A stretch of DNA of 64,000 nt from Chthoniobacter flavus (GTDB taxonomy: Bacteria > Verrucomicrobiota > Verrucomicrobiia > Chthoniobacterales > Chthoniobacteraceae): positions 1 through 64,000 of the forward strand of contig CAMAUX010000013.1 of assembly GCA_945861435.1 (NCBI GenBank), given 5' to 3'. A program made the translations under genes and the position numbers. Each line of letters opens with the position of its first letter. Position 1 is the first letter of the stretch. The notes beneath the pieces were generated by a model. The model saw only the letters and a program-made list of their open reading frames with translations. It had not been told where the DNA came from and did no database searches. Below, piece after piece: positions 45,919-55,647 of the stretch.

Positions 45919-47205
45919 ATGAAAACCCGTCGCCAGTTCCTCCAATCCAGCACCGCACTCATCGCCCTGCCCTTCCTCGATTCGCTGGGATTCCGCTCCT
46001 TCGCTTCAACCGCTGGTTCCGCCACGCCGCCCAAGCGCCTCATCTTCCTTGGCTTCGGCTGGGGAATCACGGAGAGCACGTGGTACCCGGACATCACCAA
46101 GCCCGGCACCGATTACGCACTGCCGATCGGGATCGCACCGCTTGCCCGCCACAAAGCGGACTTCTCCGTCGTGCAGGGGCTCTGGAACAAATACTCCAAC
46201 GAGGGACACTGGGGCAGCACCATGTGGCTCACGGGCGCCAACCGCTACGCACAGCCAGGACAGAGCTTCCACAACAGCATCAGCGCCGACCAAGTGGCGG
46301 CCGCAAAGCTCGGTCTCGAAACCCGCTTCGCCTCCCTCCAACTCAATGGCAGCCAAACCGGCGACCTCAGCGGCCATGGCCCCGGCCTTTCCATGGCATG
46401 GGACGTAAGCGGCAAACCCATCGGCGGTCTCAACGGACCCGTGGCCGCTTTCCACAGGCTCTTTGCCAAGGACACCACGCCCATCGAGGAACAGAAGGCC
46501 ATGCTCGCCCAGAAACGCAGCGTCCTCGACGCCGTGCTCGGCAACGCCAAATCCCTCCAGCGCGGCCTCGCGAAGAACGACAACGCCAAACTCGAGGAAT
46601 ACTTCCAGAGCATCCGCGACATCGAAGTCCGCCTCGCCAAGGAAGAACAGTGGATGGGCGTTCCCCAGCCCGCAGCCCCCCTCCCCGAACCCAAGCCCGG
46701 AGTCAACGGACGCGAGGAGATCAAGCTCATGTACGACATCATGCTCGCCGCGATGCAGACCGACAGCACGCGCGTCATGACCTTCCGCCAACCCGTGAAC
46801 ACCCTGCTCACCGCCATGGATATCAAAGTGCACCCGCACGACATGAGCCATTACCACACCACCCTTGGTGAAAAACTCGACGCATCCCAGCGCCGCGACA
46901 TCGCCCAGAGCGAGCTCCTCGCCGGATTCCTCGACAAACTCAAGAGCACCAAGGAGGCCGACGGCTCGCGCCTCTTCGACAACGTCGCACTCGCCTACGG
47001 CAGCAACATCCGCACCGGCCACGAACTCACAAACTGCCCCACCATCCTTACCGGCGGCGCGGCAGGCCTCAAACTCGGCCACAGTATCGTCGCCCCCAAG
47101 GACACCCCCCTCTGCAACGCATGGCTCAGCCTGCTCCACGGCGTCGGCGTGAAGGCCGAACGCCACGGCGACAGCACAGGCCTCCTCAAGGAAATCCTCG
47201 CCTGA
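45919..47205 (+). CDS. DUF1552 exported protein
   Basis: 428-aa protein with a twin-arginine-type leader (MKTRRQFLQSSTALIALPFLDSLGF) and a DUF1552 core (KRLIFLGFGWGITESTWYPD; ALAYGSNIRTGHELTNCPTILTGGAAGLKLG). DUF1552 genes are usually next to a DUF1592-type gene in Planctomycetes and Verrucomicrobia, exactly as here (114 bases downstream). The domain resembles DUF1501/sulfatase-like proteins, and its function is unknown. Probably folded in the cytoplasm before export. Confidence 0.88.
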   Translation: MKTRRQFLQSSTALIALPFLDSLGFRSFASTAGSATPPKRLIFLGFGWGITESTWYPDITKPGTDYALPIGIAPLARHKADFSVVQGLWNKYSNEGHWGSTMWLTGANRYAQPGQSFHNSISADQVAAAKLGLETRFASLQLNGSQTGDLSGHGPGLSMAWDVSGKPIGGLNGPVAAFHRLFAKDTTPIEEQKAMLAQKRSVLDAVLGNAKSLQRGLAKNDNAKLEEYFQSIRDIEVRLAKEEQWMGVPQPAAPLPEPKPGVNGREEIKLMYDIMLAAMQTDSTRVMTFRQPVNTLLTAMDIKVHPHDMSHYHTTLGEKLDASQRRDIAQSELLAGFLDKLKSTKEADGSRLFDNVALAYGSNIRTGHELTNCPTILTGGAAGLKLGHSIVAPKDTPLCNAWLSLLHGVGVKAERHGDSTGLLKEILA

Positions 47206-47389
47206 GCCATCGCCGCAACTCGCTCTTCAGCCCTTAAGGCTGCGCGATTCCCAGCAAAACATCCGCGATCAGCAACGCGCCGCGCGCAACCGCGGACGCA
47301 TGCGACATCGGGCCAAATCCCAAGCGCCACTGCTGAGTTCCCCTTCGCTCTGTTCCCCCGTATATCCCGCACAGTTCTGCCCCGAACCG

Positions 47390-48469
47390 ATGACACCTCC
47401 CTTTTCCCGACGCCAGTTCCTTGCGGCCGCCGCCACCACCACCGCCGCACTGCTCCATCCCCCACGCCTGCGCGCACAGCCCAAGACCGCCCCGGATTTC
47501 CACGGCTCCATCGTCGGCCATGGCTCTCTGCGCTACCGCATCGATAAACGCTGGAGCAAGGCCGATCCCCAAAAGTTCCCGGTGCGCGACTGCCACGAGA
47601 TGGTGCAGGTCGCCGATGGCCGCCTCTTCCTGCTCACCAACCATCCCCAGAACAACGTCCTCATTTACCACACCGACGGCACCCTCCTCGGACACTGGAC
47701 TCTCAAGCTCTCCGGCGCACACGGACTCACCGTCCACACCGACTCCGAAGGCCGCGAATTCCTCTATCTCACCGACACTAGCGGGCGCGTTCTCAAGACA
47801 ACCCTCGAGGGCGAAATCGAACTCGAACTCTCCCACCCATCCAAGCTCGGTGCCTACAAGGACACCGATGCCTACAGCCCCACGGAAACTGCGGTCTCCC
47901 CCTCCGGCGACATCTACGTAGCCGACGGCTACGGATCCCAGTTCATCCTTCGCTTCGATCACCAAGGCCGATTCCTCGGAAAGTTCGGCGGCAAAAGCAC
48001 CCAACCCTCCAATCCCGGCAAGTTCATGCAGGCCCATGGCGTCGCGCTCGACACCCGCGGCCCAGAACCCCTCCTCGTCTGCACCGAACGCGTCCGCAAC
48101 GAATTCAACTGGTTCACCCTCGATGGAAAACATATCCGCGGCGTCTACCTCCCAGGCGCCTATGTCAGCCGCGCTGTAATCCACGGGCGTCACCTCTACT
48201 CCGGCGTCTGCTTCGGCGCCAAACCCGACGACTACCGCATGTGGCAGAAGCGCGGCTTCGTCACCATCCTCGACGAACACGACAAGGTGGTCTCCAACCC
48301 CGGCGGCCAGAAACCCACTTACCGCGAGGGTCGCCTGCAACTGCTCCTCCAAGACCAACCGATCTTTGAGAACTGCCACGACGTCTGCGTCGACTCGAAG
48401 GACGACCTCTACGTCTGCCAGTGGAACAGCGGCAACGTCTATCCCTACAAACTCCACCGCGAGTCTTAA
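47390..48469 (+). CDS. Tat-exported NHL-type beta-propeller protein
   Basis: About 359 aa. The start at ATG 47390 gives a Tat-like signal (SRRQFLAAAATTTAALLHPPRLRA); the track ORF is 30 codons longer without a signal. The rest consists of repeated NHL/six-bladed propeller units (GAHGLTVHTDSEGREFLYLTD, DIYVADGYGSQFILRFDHQGRFLGKFG, DLYVCQWNSGNVYPYKLH). Such proteins resemble peptidyl-glycine or sugar-lactone lyase folds and may bind or process a sugar lactone. Lies in the glycan-oxidation cluster between DUF1552 and an esterase gene. Confidence 0.72.
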   Translation: MTPPFSRRQFLAAAATTTAALLHPPRLRAQPKTAPDFHGSIVGHGSLRYRIDKRWSKADPQKFPVRDCHEMVQVADGRLFLLTNHPQNNVLIYHTDGTLLGHWTLKLSGAHGLTVHTDSEGREFLYLTDTSGRVLKTTLEGEIELELSHPSKLGAYKDTDAYSPTETAVSPSGDIYVADGYGSQFILRFDHQGRFLGKFGGKSTQPSNPGKFMQAHGVALDTRGPEPLLVCTERVRNEFNWFTLDGKHIRGVYLPGAYVSRAVIHGRHLYSGVCFGAKPDDYRMWQKRGFVTILDEHDKVVSNPGGQKPTYREGRLQLLLQDQPIFENCHDVCVDSKDDLYVCQWNSGNVYPYKLHRES

Positions 48470-48553
48470 GCGAAGCCTCCGCTTCGTTTGCCCAAGCCAC
48501 TTCCGAAGCCGCCAAGCAACCACACCTCCAAACCACCGCGACCACCCCTGCCC

Positions 48554-50617
48554 ATGCGCACCATCCTCACAGGCCTCTTCGTCCTCGTCGCCGCATCCAT
48601 CCTCACTGCTGCAGATACCGCCACTCCGCGCGGTGACGCACTGCTCAAGGACTACCTCCAGAACCAGACCGCCGCGCTCTCCACACACTCCGCCGCCCTC
48701 TATCCAGACCTGCCCGCATGGCAGGCCGCGCGCCCCGAACTCGAGCGCCAGGTGCGCGAGATGCTCGGACTCGACCCATGGCCGGAAAAAACCCCGCTCC
48801 ACGCCACCATCACAGGCAGCGTGGACTGTGACGGGTTCACCGTCGAGAACCTCCACTTCCAATCCCAGCCCGGCCTCTATGTCACGGCCAACCTCTACCG
48901 GCCCAAGAACCTTTCTGGCAAAGCACCCGCGGTCCTCTACCTCTGCGGCCACGGACTCGAAAAGGACAAAGCCACCGGCGTGAGCTACGGCAACAAGACT
49001 CATTACCAGCATCACGGAGCATGGTTCGCCAAGCACGGCTACGTCTGCCTCATCCTCGACACCCTCCAACTTGGCGAAATCGAGGGGCACCACCGCATCA
49101 CCTTCGACGAAGCCAAGTGGTGGTCTGTATCCCGCGGCTACACCCCCACCGGCGTCGAAGCATGGAATGCCGTCCGCGCGATCGACTACCTGCTCACCCG
49201 TCCCGAGATCGACCCGGAGCGTATCGGCGTCACGGGCCGTTCCGGAGGTGGCGGCTACACCTGGTGGATCACCGCCATCGACCAGCGCATCAAGACCGCA
49301 GTGCCTGTCGCGGGCATCACCGATCTTCACAACCACATCCTCGATCACACCATCGACGGCCACTGCGACTGCATGTTCATGCTCAACACCTACCAGTGGG
49401 ATTACTGGCAGGTCGCTGCCCTTGCCGCACCGCGCCCCGTCCTCCTTGCCAACACCGACAAGGACAACATCTTCCCGCTCGATGGCGTCGTGCGCCTGCA
49501 CAGCGAGGTGCGTCACCTCTATCACCTGCTCGGCGTGCCGCGCCACTGGGGCCTCAACATCACCGAGGGTCCCCACAAAGACACGCAGGAACTCCAGCTC
49601 CACGCCTTCGTCTGGATGGAACGCTTCCTCAAAAACAGCGAAGCACCCATCGAAAGCCTCGCCATGCCGCGGATCCCACGCGAACAACTCCGCGTCTTCC
49701 AGCACCTGCCAACCGACCAGCGCAATACCACCGTCGAGGAAAGCTTCGTCCCCGCAGCCCCGGCACCCACCCTCCCCGAAACGCCCGCCCATTGGGCATC
49801 CCAGCGCGATGCATGGCTGAACGCCCTGCGCACAATATGCTTCCGAGCCTGGCCTGCTAAAGCCCCAGATTCCGCACCGGAACTCGTCTCCACGCGCACA
49901 CTCGAAGGCATTCAACTCACGCACTACTCCCTCCAATCCCAGCCCGGCGTCTCCCTCGACCTCTACCTTCTCCACTCTCCCACCCTCAAGGAACCGGAAC
50001 TCATCACCCTCAACGTTCTGGATCAAAAAGGATGGAAGGACTTCGCCGCCATGGCTCTCACCGGCGACCCTCTTCCGCCCTCAGCGAGAGCCGACCTCGC
50101 CTCCCAACGCAGCATGCTTCTCGCACGCCCATGGGTCATGGCTTACCTCGCTCCGCGAGGGATCGGCCCCACCTCGTGGAGCCACGGATTAAAGAAGGAC
50201 ACCCAGAGCGAGCGGCGTCTCATCATGCTCGGGCAAACCACCGACTCCATGCGCGTGTGGGATGTGCGGCGCACCGTGCAAAGCGTGCGCAGCATCGCAA
50301 GGTACAAGACCACCGCTCTCTGGCTCCAGGCCGAGGGCGCCATGGCAGGCGTCACCCTTTACGCATCCCTCTTCGAACCCGACATCACCCGACTCGACCT
50401 CTGGCAGCTCCCACACTCCCACACCACTGGCCCCACCTTCCTCAACGTCCTGCGCGTTCTCGACCTGCCCGCCGCCGTCGCGCTCGCCGCCGAAAGAAGC
50501 CGGGTCCGCATTTACGACGCCGATGCAACTGCATGGACCTATCCCTCAAAAGTCGCCGCACAGCTCGGCTGGCCCACCGACCGCATCGACATCCGCACCC
50601 CGCCGCCAGCGCCCTGA
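48554..50617 (+). CDS. Two-domain alpha/beta hydrolase, acetylxylan-esterase-like
   Basis: About 687 aa, start ATG 48554 after the shadow N-terminus. Signal peptide MRTILTGLFVLVAASILTAAD. Domain 1 (about 60-370) is an acetyl-xylan-esterase/dienelactone-hydrolase-type fold: APAVLYLCGHG, IGVTGRSGGGGYTWW with nucleophile Ser230, LANTDKDNIFP (acid) and ITEGPHKD (His). Domain 2 (about 440-685) repeats the fold, but the elbow position reads WLQAEGAMAG, with no serine, so it looks inactive and may bind substrate. It would remove ester groups so that the neighbouring dehydrogenases can reach the polymer. It follows the beta-propeller gene by 84 bases. Confidence 0.78.
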   Translation: MRTILTGLFVLVAASILTAADTATPRGDALLKDYLQNQTAALSTHSAALYPDLPAWQAARPELERQVREMLGLDPWPEKTPLHATITGSVDCDGFTVENLHFQSQPGLYVTANLYRPKNLSGKAPAVLYLCGHGLEKDKATGVSYGNKTHYQHHGAWFAKHGYVCLILDTLQLGEIEGHHRITFDEAKWWSVSRGYTPTGVEAWNAVRAIDYLLTRPEIDPERIGVTGRSGGGGYTWWITAIDQRIKTAVPVAGITDLHNHILDHTIDGHCDCMFMLNTYQWDYWQVAALAAPRPVLLANTDKDNIFPLDGVVRLHSEVRHLYHLLGVPRHWGLNITEGPHKDTQELQLHAFVWMERFLKNSEAPIESLAMPRIPREQLRVFQHLPTDQRNTTVEESFVPAAPAPTLPETPAHWASQRDAWLNALRTICFRAWPAKAPDSAPELVSTRTLEGIQLTHYSLQSQPGVSLDLYLLHSPTLKEPELITLNVLDQKGWKDFAAMALTGDPLPPSARADLASQRSMLLARPWVMAYLAPRGIGPTSWSHGLKKDTQSERRLIMLGQTTDSMRVWDVRRTVQSVRSIARYKTTALWLQAEGAMAGVTLYASLFEPDITRLDLWQLPHSHTTGPTFLNVLRVLDLPAAVALAAERSRVRIYDADATAWTYPSKVAAQLGWPTDRIDIRTPPPAP

Positions 50618-50770
50618 ATCCTGAGCCAATCCCGCACGGCACGATACCCGCTCCCTTTCATTCCTAGTCGGACATTGCGATGAATTGCTCCCTCCACCGC
50701 ATCCAAGTGGAGACTGGTACGCTCAAACCAAACCTGCTCCACTGCGCCCCCGAACAACCCTCTTCAAACC

Positions 50771-51067
50771 ATGTTTTCACACGTTGTCATCTGGTGGACT
50801 AATCCTGAAGTGCCCAACGCAGAGGAACTCATCCTCGCCGGCGCCGAAAAATATCTGCGCCCGATCCCGTTCCTCAAAGCCTACCACATTGGCCGCATGG
50901 CCACGAGCCACCGCCCCGTGGTCGAGCAGTCCTACCAGGTCGCCATGCATGTAGCCTTCGAAGACAAGGCAGCCCAGGACGTTTACCAAGACCACCCGCT
51001 CCACCTCGACTTCGTGCGCGAATGCAAACACGCCTGGAGCCGCGTCGTCATCTACGACTTCGAATAA
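50771..51067 (+). CDS. Dabb (stress-responsive A/B barrel) domain protein
   Basis: 98-aa single-domain ferredoxin-like protein. MFSHVVIWWTNPEV, PIPFLKAYHIGRMATSHRPVVEQSYQVAMHVAFEDKAAQDVYQDHPLHLDFVREC and the VVIYDF ending are the family pattern. Dabb proteins are small cytoplasmic dimers; some act in aromatic compound or olivetolic-acid-type chemistry, others are stress-related. A precise role cannot be assigned. Confidence 0.85.
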   Translation: MFSHVVIWWTNPEVPNAEELILAGAEKYLRPIPFLKAYHIGRMATSHRPVVEQSYQVAMHVAFEDKAAQDVYQDHPLHLDFVRECKHAWSRVVIYDFE

Positions 51068-51094
51068 ACCGAAGGGCAGTCACCTCCGCGTCCG

Positions 51095-51112
51095 CCCGGC
51101 CATCGCGCCGGG
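51095..51112. terminator. Weak hairpin between convergent Dabb and lipoprotein genes
   Basis: cccggc-catcgc-gccggg, a perfect 6-bp stem 27 bases after the Dabb stop, lies in a 111-base convergent gap. No proper T-tract, so termination is only a possibility. Confidence 0.3.
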
Positions 51113-51178
51113 TTCACTCCCCCAAAACACTTTCGGCCCCTCATTCTCCCGCGCAGGCCGGAGGCCATCGCTCTCTAG

Positions 51179-51730
51179 TCACCTCTCGGCCGCGCGATTG
51201 AGCGCCCTTGCCGCCTTCTCAGCAATCTGCGGGAACCGCGTCAGCCCGCTGATGATCCATGCCGTACACGACCTGTCGGTGAAGCTCTCCTTCCCCAGAA
51301 CCCTGTCACCTCGCTTGCGGATCACGACGACCTTTTCCGTGATCGTGCAGGCATTCGAGGGGCCGGCGCGGTAAAACTTCAGAAGCTTGTCCAACCCGGA
51401 AAGCTCGCGTTCGCTCAACTGCACCCCCCCCAGCGGAATCTCCACCACGCGCCCGCGCGCCTTCGGGTCGGGGTCCACTTCGGAGACCCATACCTTCATC
51501 GATGGGTTCGCTTCAGGGCGGTACTCGAACCTGAACACCTCGCGCCTGTTCGGGCCCTCGCTCGTGAAGTTCACCTCCAAAGTGTCGGTCGGCGGCAGCC
51601 CGCTGAAGTGCACAAGATGCGGCGACTCTGAGCACCCCGTCAGAACCCACACCCCGGCACAAGCGACGAATCTCCAAAGCGTCTCGCGAAGACGCTTGTA
51701 AAGACTGCGTGCGGTCGGCGTTTGGGCCAT
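51179..51730 (-). CDS. Hypothetical lipoprotein
   Basis: About 183 aa, family not recognised. The start at ATG 51730 has a GGAG ribosome-binding site seven bases upstream, unlike most genes here. The N-terminus (LWRFVACAGVWVLTGCSES) ends in a lipobox, so the protein should be lipidated at Cys and anchored to a membrane. The mature part has beta-rich segments (DTLEVNFTSEGPNRREVFRFEYRP, NACTITEKVVVIRKRGDRVLG) and a helical end. It contains an 8-G run in frame. Divergent from the GH16 gene across 249 bases that include a perfect 12-bp palindrome (cgcgcatgcgcg, 51760-51771). Confidence 0.6.
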   Translation of the reverse strand: MAQTPTARSLYKRLRETLWRFVACAGVWVLTGCSESPHLVHFSGLPPTDTLEVNFTSEGPNRREVFRFEYRPEANPSMKVWVSEVDPDPKARGRVVEIPLGGVQLSERELSGLDKLLKFYRAGPSNACTITEKVVVIRKRGDRVLGKESFTDRSCTAWIISGLTRFPQIAEKAARALNRAAER

Positions 51731-51979
51731 GGAACAACTCCGGTAGAGGAACCGACGGCCGCGCATGCGCGCCTGCCGATTCGTTTAACTGCCTGCTGGA
51801 TGCAAAACTTATCAAAACCCCGGACAGATGGAAAGCGCCCTGAGCAAAACATCGTCCAACGCTGACAGCCTAAAGGATGCCAACACCCCTGATAAAAAAA
51901 CGCACCACCCCCACTCAAAAACACAAACGGGCACCCTCTATGCTCCTTAAGAGTGCGTCCCTCAAGACCCTCAAACACT

Positions 51980-52855
51980 ATGAAACCAACCAACCCAATC
52001 CCCGCGGCGGACCCCAACTCCCAGCGGCCATGGCGGCCACGCTTCATCCAGCACATCCTCGGGTGGACGTGCACACTCCTCGTCCTGATGCATGCCGCCT
52101 CGACCCTCGCCGTCGCACCCGCCGGCTACCAACTCCTCTGGTCCGATGAGTTCGATGGAAACGCCCTCGATCCCGCCAAGTGGAAACACCACTGGAGCGG
52201 ACAGCGCCGCGACGCCCTCAACGCCCCGGAGGCTGTGAGCGTCGAGGACGGTTTCCTCGTCATCAGCACCTTCACCGAGGACGGCATCCACCGCACCGGC
52301 ATGATCAGCACCGAGGGGCTCTTCGAAGCCCGCTACGGTTACTGGGAAGCTGCCATCCAGTTCCAAGACGCACCGGGCACCTTCTCCGACTTCTGGATCC
52401 ACTCCCCCACCATCGGCGAGCCCCATGACAACGTGGCCGTGGCCGGAGTCGAAATCGACGTCATCGAGCACCGCACCATCGACAACGCCGGCAACGATCT
52501 CTCCGGCAAGTCCTCCATGAACCTCCATTGGGGCGGCTATGACATCTACCACGATGGCGACGGCGATCTCACCCCCGACCTCCAACTCGGCACAGGCTTC
52601 CATGTCTACGGCTTCGAATGGACCGAGGCCGCTTACCGCTTCTACATCGATGGCAGGCTCGTCTGGAGCCACCACAAATCCATCTCCCAACGCACCCAGT
52701 ACGCCATCTTCAGCACCGAGGTGGAGAGCGAACTCTGGTCGGGCCGCATCCCCGAGGAAGGCTACGGCGACCGCCTCAACACCCGGGTGAAAATGCTCGT
52801 CGACTACGTGCGCTACTACGCCCCCGACCCCTCCACGCCCTCCCTCAAGGACTAA
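51980..52855 (+). CDS. GH16 family glycoside hydrolase (beta-glucanase/agarase-like)
   Basis: About 291 aa. N-terminal hydrophobic signal (WTCTLLVLMHAASTLA), then a GH16 jelly-roll: GYQLLWSDEFDGNALDPAKW (start of domain), FEARYGYWEAAIQFQDAPGTFSDFWIHS, and the catalytic motif VEIDVIEH with Glu158 (nucleophile), Asp160 and Glu163 (acid/base). FHVYGFEWTEAAYRFYIDGRLVW follows as in agarases and porphyranases. It hydrolyses internal beta-linkages in an extracellular polysaccharide; specificity cannot be read. The 3' end overlaps the convergent GH63 gene by 11 bases. Confidence 0.88.
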   Translation: MKPTNPIPAADPNSQRPWRPRFIQHILGWTCTLLVLMHAASTLAVAPAGYQLLWSDEFDGNALDPAKWKHHWSGQRRDALNAPEAVSVEDGFLVISTFTEDGIHRTGMISTEGLFEARYGYWEAAIQFQDAPGTFSDFWIHSPTIGEPHDNVAVAGVEIDVIEHRTIDNAGNDLSGKSSMNLHWGGYDIYHDGDGDLTPDLQLGTGFHVYGFEWTEAAYRFYIDGRLVWSHHKSISQRTQYAIFSTEVESELWSGRIPEEGYGDRLNTRVKMLVDYVRYYAPDPSTPSLKD

Positions 52856-55541
52856 CCGCAGCACCAGACGGCACCGCCGAACCCGCACGCAGGCTGTCGC
52901 GCTTCTCGCCCACAAGCTTCACCACCAGCGCGGTCCATCCCGTCTGGTGCGAGGCCCCAATCCCCTCGCCGGTCTCCGCGTGGAAGTATTCGTGGAAGAG
53001 CAACAGCTCCTTCCAATGCGCCACATCGCCGTAACGCGTCGCCCCGCCAAAACACGGACGGTGCCCGTTCGCATCCGGGACAAAAAGCGCGATGAGCCGG
53101 TCGCAAAGATCCAGCGCCACCTCTCTCAGGCTCGCCATCCGCCCGGAGCCCGTGGGGTACTCGATCGTGAAGCTCTCCCCGTAGAAATGCGCGTAACTCT
53201 CCAGAGCCTCGATCAGCAGGTAGTTGGTGGGAAACCAGATCGGCCCGCGCCAGTTCGAGTTGCCGCCAAACATGTCCGTCGTCGCCTCCCCGGGCGCATA
53301 CGCCACCTCGTGCCGCTGCCCCCCGTGCTCGAACGTGAAGGGCGTGTCCTCATGCGTCTTGCTGAGTGAACGCACGCCGAACTCCGAAAGAAACTCCCGC
53401 GGATCCAGCATGTAAGCCAGCGTCCTGCGCAGACGATCCGCCGTCGGAATCGCCAGCAGACAGCGCCCGGGCGTCCCGTCCGTCGCGCGCCGCACCTTGA
53501 TGTAGCGCAGAAGATCCGGCCGGTTCGTCAGAAACCAGTCCAGCCGCTTGCGGAACCCGGGCAGCGCATCAATGGTTTCCTGCTTCAGCACGCTCACCGC
53601 GCACAAAGGCAGCAGACCCACAAGGGAACGGATCCGCAGCGGGATCGGATCGCGATGGTTGATGATGAGTTGGTCGTAATAGAACCCGTCCGCCTCGTCC
53701 CAGAGCCCTGTCCCGCCCAGCGAGTTGATGGCATCGCAGATGCTCACGAAATGCTCGAAGAACTTCGAGGCGATGTCCTCGTACGCAGGCCGCACCAGCG
53801 CCAGCTCAAGGGAGATCGACAGCATCGTCAGACAGTACGACGCCATCCACGCCGTGCCGTCGGCCTGATTCAAACGCCCCCCACCAGGCAGCGGACGCGA
53901 CCGGTCAAACACCCCGATGTTATCGAGCCCAAGGAACCCGCCGCCAAACACGTGCCGGCCCTCGACGTCCTTGCGGTTCACCCACCACGTGAAATTGAGC
54001 AGCAGCTTCTGAAACGCACGCTCAAGGAAGAACACATCCCGCTCCCCGCGCGCGTCCGCCATCTTGTACACGCGCCACACCGCCCACGCATGGACGGGTG
54101 GATTCACATCCGAGAAGTTCCACTCGTAGGCCGGTAACTGCCCGTTGGGATGCATGTACCATTCCCGCAGCAGCACCAAAAGCTGCTCCTTGGCAAAGTC
54201 CGGATCCACTGCACAGAACGGAATCATGTGGAAGGCCGTGTCCCACGCCGCAAACCACGGGTACTCCCATTTGTCGGGCATCGAGAAAACATCCTTCGCG
54301 TAGAAATGTGACCAGTCGGAATTGCGTCCCTGCAGCCGAGCCTCGGAAGGTGGCCTTCCGTTGCCCGCGCGCATCCACTCCTCCACCACGTAGTAGTAAA
54401 ACTGCTTCGTCCACAAAAGCCCCGCGTAGCCCTGCCGACAGACCCTCCTCTCCTCCTCGGAGATGCCCTGCGGTATCACCCCATCGTAAAAGGCTTCACT
54501 CCCAGCGATCCGCTCCGAGAACGTCTCCTCAAAACCCTCCAGCGCGTTGAGCCCATTCGCCTCGCCCACCAAGTGCAGCCGGCAACGGATCGTCGCCGAT
54601 GCGCCGGGCGCCACCACGAGGGAAAAATGCGCGGCCGCCTTTGTACCCTCCAGCGCCGGATTCACCGCCTCCGCCTCCCCTTGAATCAGCAACCGATGGA
54701 AGGCGTCCTTCACGTAGGGCGACGGATTGTGCTCCGCGCCAAAACTGCGGTGGTTGGTCTCGTTGTCGGTGAACAGCCAGCGCGGCTCAACCGACTCGCC
54801 TGCCGCCTCCGCGTAAAAGAGAAAGTCACCCAACCCCTCGTGCTGAAGCGCCAGCCCGCCCCCCACCGCACGCATCCACGGCTTGTCCAACGGCGCCTCC
54901 GGATTATCCACCCATTCCCATGTGTTCCGGAACCAGAGGCTCGGCAGAACATGGATGGGCGCTGGTTCGGGACCATGGTTGGTCACAGTGATCCGCCAAA
55001 GCAGGTCTTCGGGGGAGCGCTTTGCCACCTCCTGAAGAACGTCAAAATAACGCCCCTCATCGAAGAGCCCCATGTCTGCAAGCTCACATTCAGGTCCGAG
55101 CCGGCCCAGACGCTGGTTTTCCTCACGCAGCGCCGTGTACGGATACCGCCCCTGCGGATACTTGTAGAGTGCCTTGGTGTAGGAATGGCTCGGCGTCGAA
55201 TCGAGGTAGTAATAGCACTCCTTCACGTCCTCACCGTGGTTGCCCTCCACCCCGCTCAACCCAAAAAGCCGCTCCTTGAGGATCGTGTCCTGTCCATTCC
55301 AGAGGGCGGGCGCAAAGCACAGCCTGCACTGCCGGTCCGTCCATCCCTGCAATCCGTCCTCCCCCCATCGGTAAGCACGCCGCCGCGCATGATCATGGGG
55401 GAAGCTCTCCCAACTATTGCCGTGGTCGGAATCATCCTCGCGCACCGTCCCCCACTGCCGTTCGCTCAGGAACGGTCCCCAGCGACGCCACCGCTTCTGT
55501 CCTCCTCTTCCCTCCGCAAGCCGATCCTTCTCCCGATGCAT
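52845..55541 (-). CDS. GH63/MGH1-type glycoside hydrolase
   Basis: About 898 aa. The track ORF begins 96 codons upstream within the PQQ gene region; ATG 55541 gives [11 protein letters not shown] and the expected family length. (alpha/alpha)6-barrel glucosidase of the GH63/mannosylglycerate-hydrolase-like group: [26 protein letters not shown] carries the probable catalytic Asp, WEYPWFAAW is strongly conserved, and [20 protein letters not shown] holds a second acidic position. No signal peptide, so it is cytoplasmic and probably cleaves short alpha-linked glycosides such as glucosylglycerate or trehalose-like solutes. Confidence 0.88.
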   Translation of the reverse strand: MHREKDRLAEGRGGQKRWRRWGPFLSERQWGTVREDDSDHGNSWESFPHDHARRRAYRWGEDGLQGWTDRQCRLCFAPALWNGQDTILKERLFGLSGVEGNHGEDVKECYYYLDSTPSHSYTKALYKYPQGRYPYTALREENQRLGRLGPECELADMGLFDEGRYFDVLQEVAKRSPEDLLWRITVTNHGPEPAPIHVLPSLWFRNTWEWVDNPEAPLDKPWMRAVGGGLALQHEGLGDFLFYAEAAGESVEPRWLFTDNETNHRSFGAEHNPSPYVKDAFHRLLIQGEAEAVNPALEGTKAAAHFSLVVAPGASATIRCRLHLVGEANGLNALEGFEETFSERIAGSEAFYDGVIPQGISEEERRVCRQGYAGLLWTKQFYYYVVEEWMRAGNGRPPSEARLQGRNSDWSHFYAKDVFSMPDKWEYPWFAAWDTAFHMIPFCAVDPDFAKEQLLVLLREWYMHPNGQLPAYEWNFSDVNPPVHAWAVWRVYKMADARGERDVFFLERAFQKLLLNFTWWVNRKDVEGRHVFGGGFLGLDNIGVFDRSRPLPGGGRLNQADGTAWMASYCLTMLSISLELALVRPAYEDIASKFFEHFVSICDAINSLGGTGLWDEADGFYYDQLIINHRDPIPLRIRSLVGLLPLCAVSVLKQETIDALPGFRKRLDWFLTNRPDLLRYIKVRRATDGTPGRCLLAIPTADRLRRTLAYMLDPREFLSEFGVRSLSKTHEDTPFTFEHGGQRHEVAYAPGEATTDMFGGNSNWRGPIWFPTNYLLIEALESYAHFYGESFTIEYPTGSGRMASLREVALDLCDRLIALFVPDANGHRPCFGGATRYGDVAHWKELLLFHEYFHAETGEGIGASHQTGWTALVVKLVGEKRDSLRAGSAVPSGAAVSP

Positions 55542-55647
55542 GAGTAAGGGTTTAGCAAACCCTTTGCCTGCGAGCAAAACCAACCTGCGATTTACCACCT
55601 CAAAACACCGGGAACTGCACAAAAAACCGCGGCGGCTCACTCTCCCG

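Noticed and set aside
47234-50026. 930-codon minus-strand ORF
   Set aside because: Lies antisense to the beta-propeller and esterase genes, which have recognisable folds and signal peptides; the antisense protein is Gly/Val/Glu/Asp-rich with no known motif, typical of GC-rich shadow frames.
51760-51771. 12-bp palindrome cgcgcatgcgcg as a regulator site
   Set aside because: Simple GC alternation of this kind is common by chance in GC-rich DNA, and it lacks promoter elements next to it.
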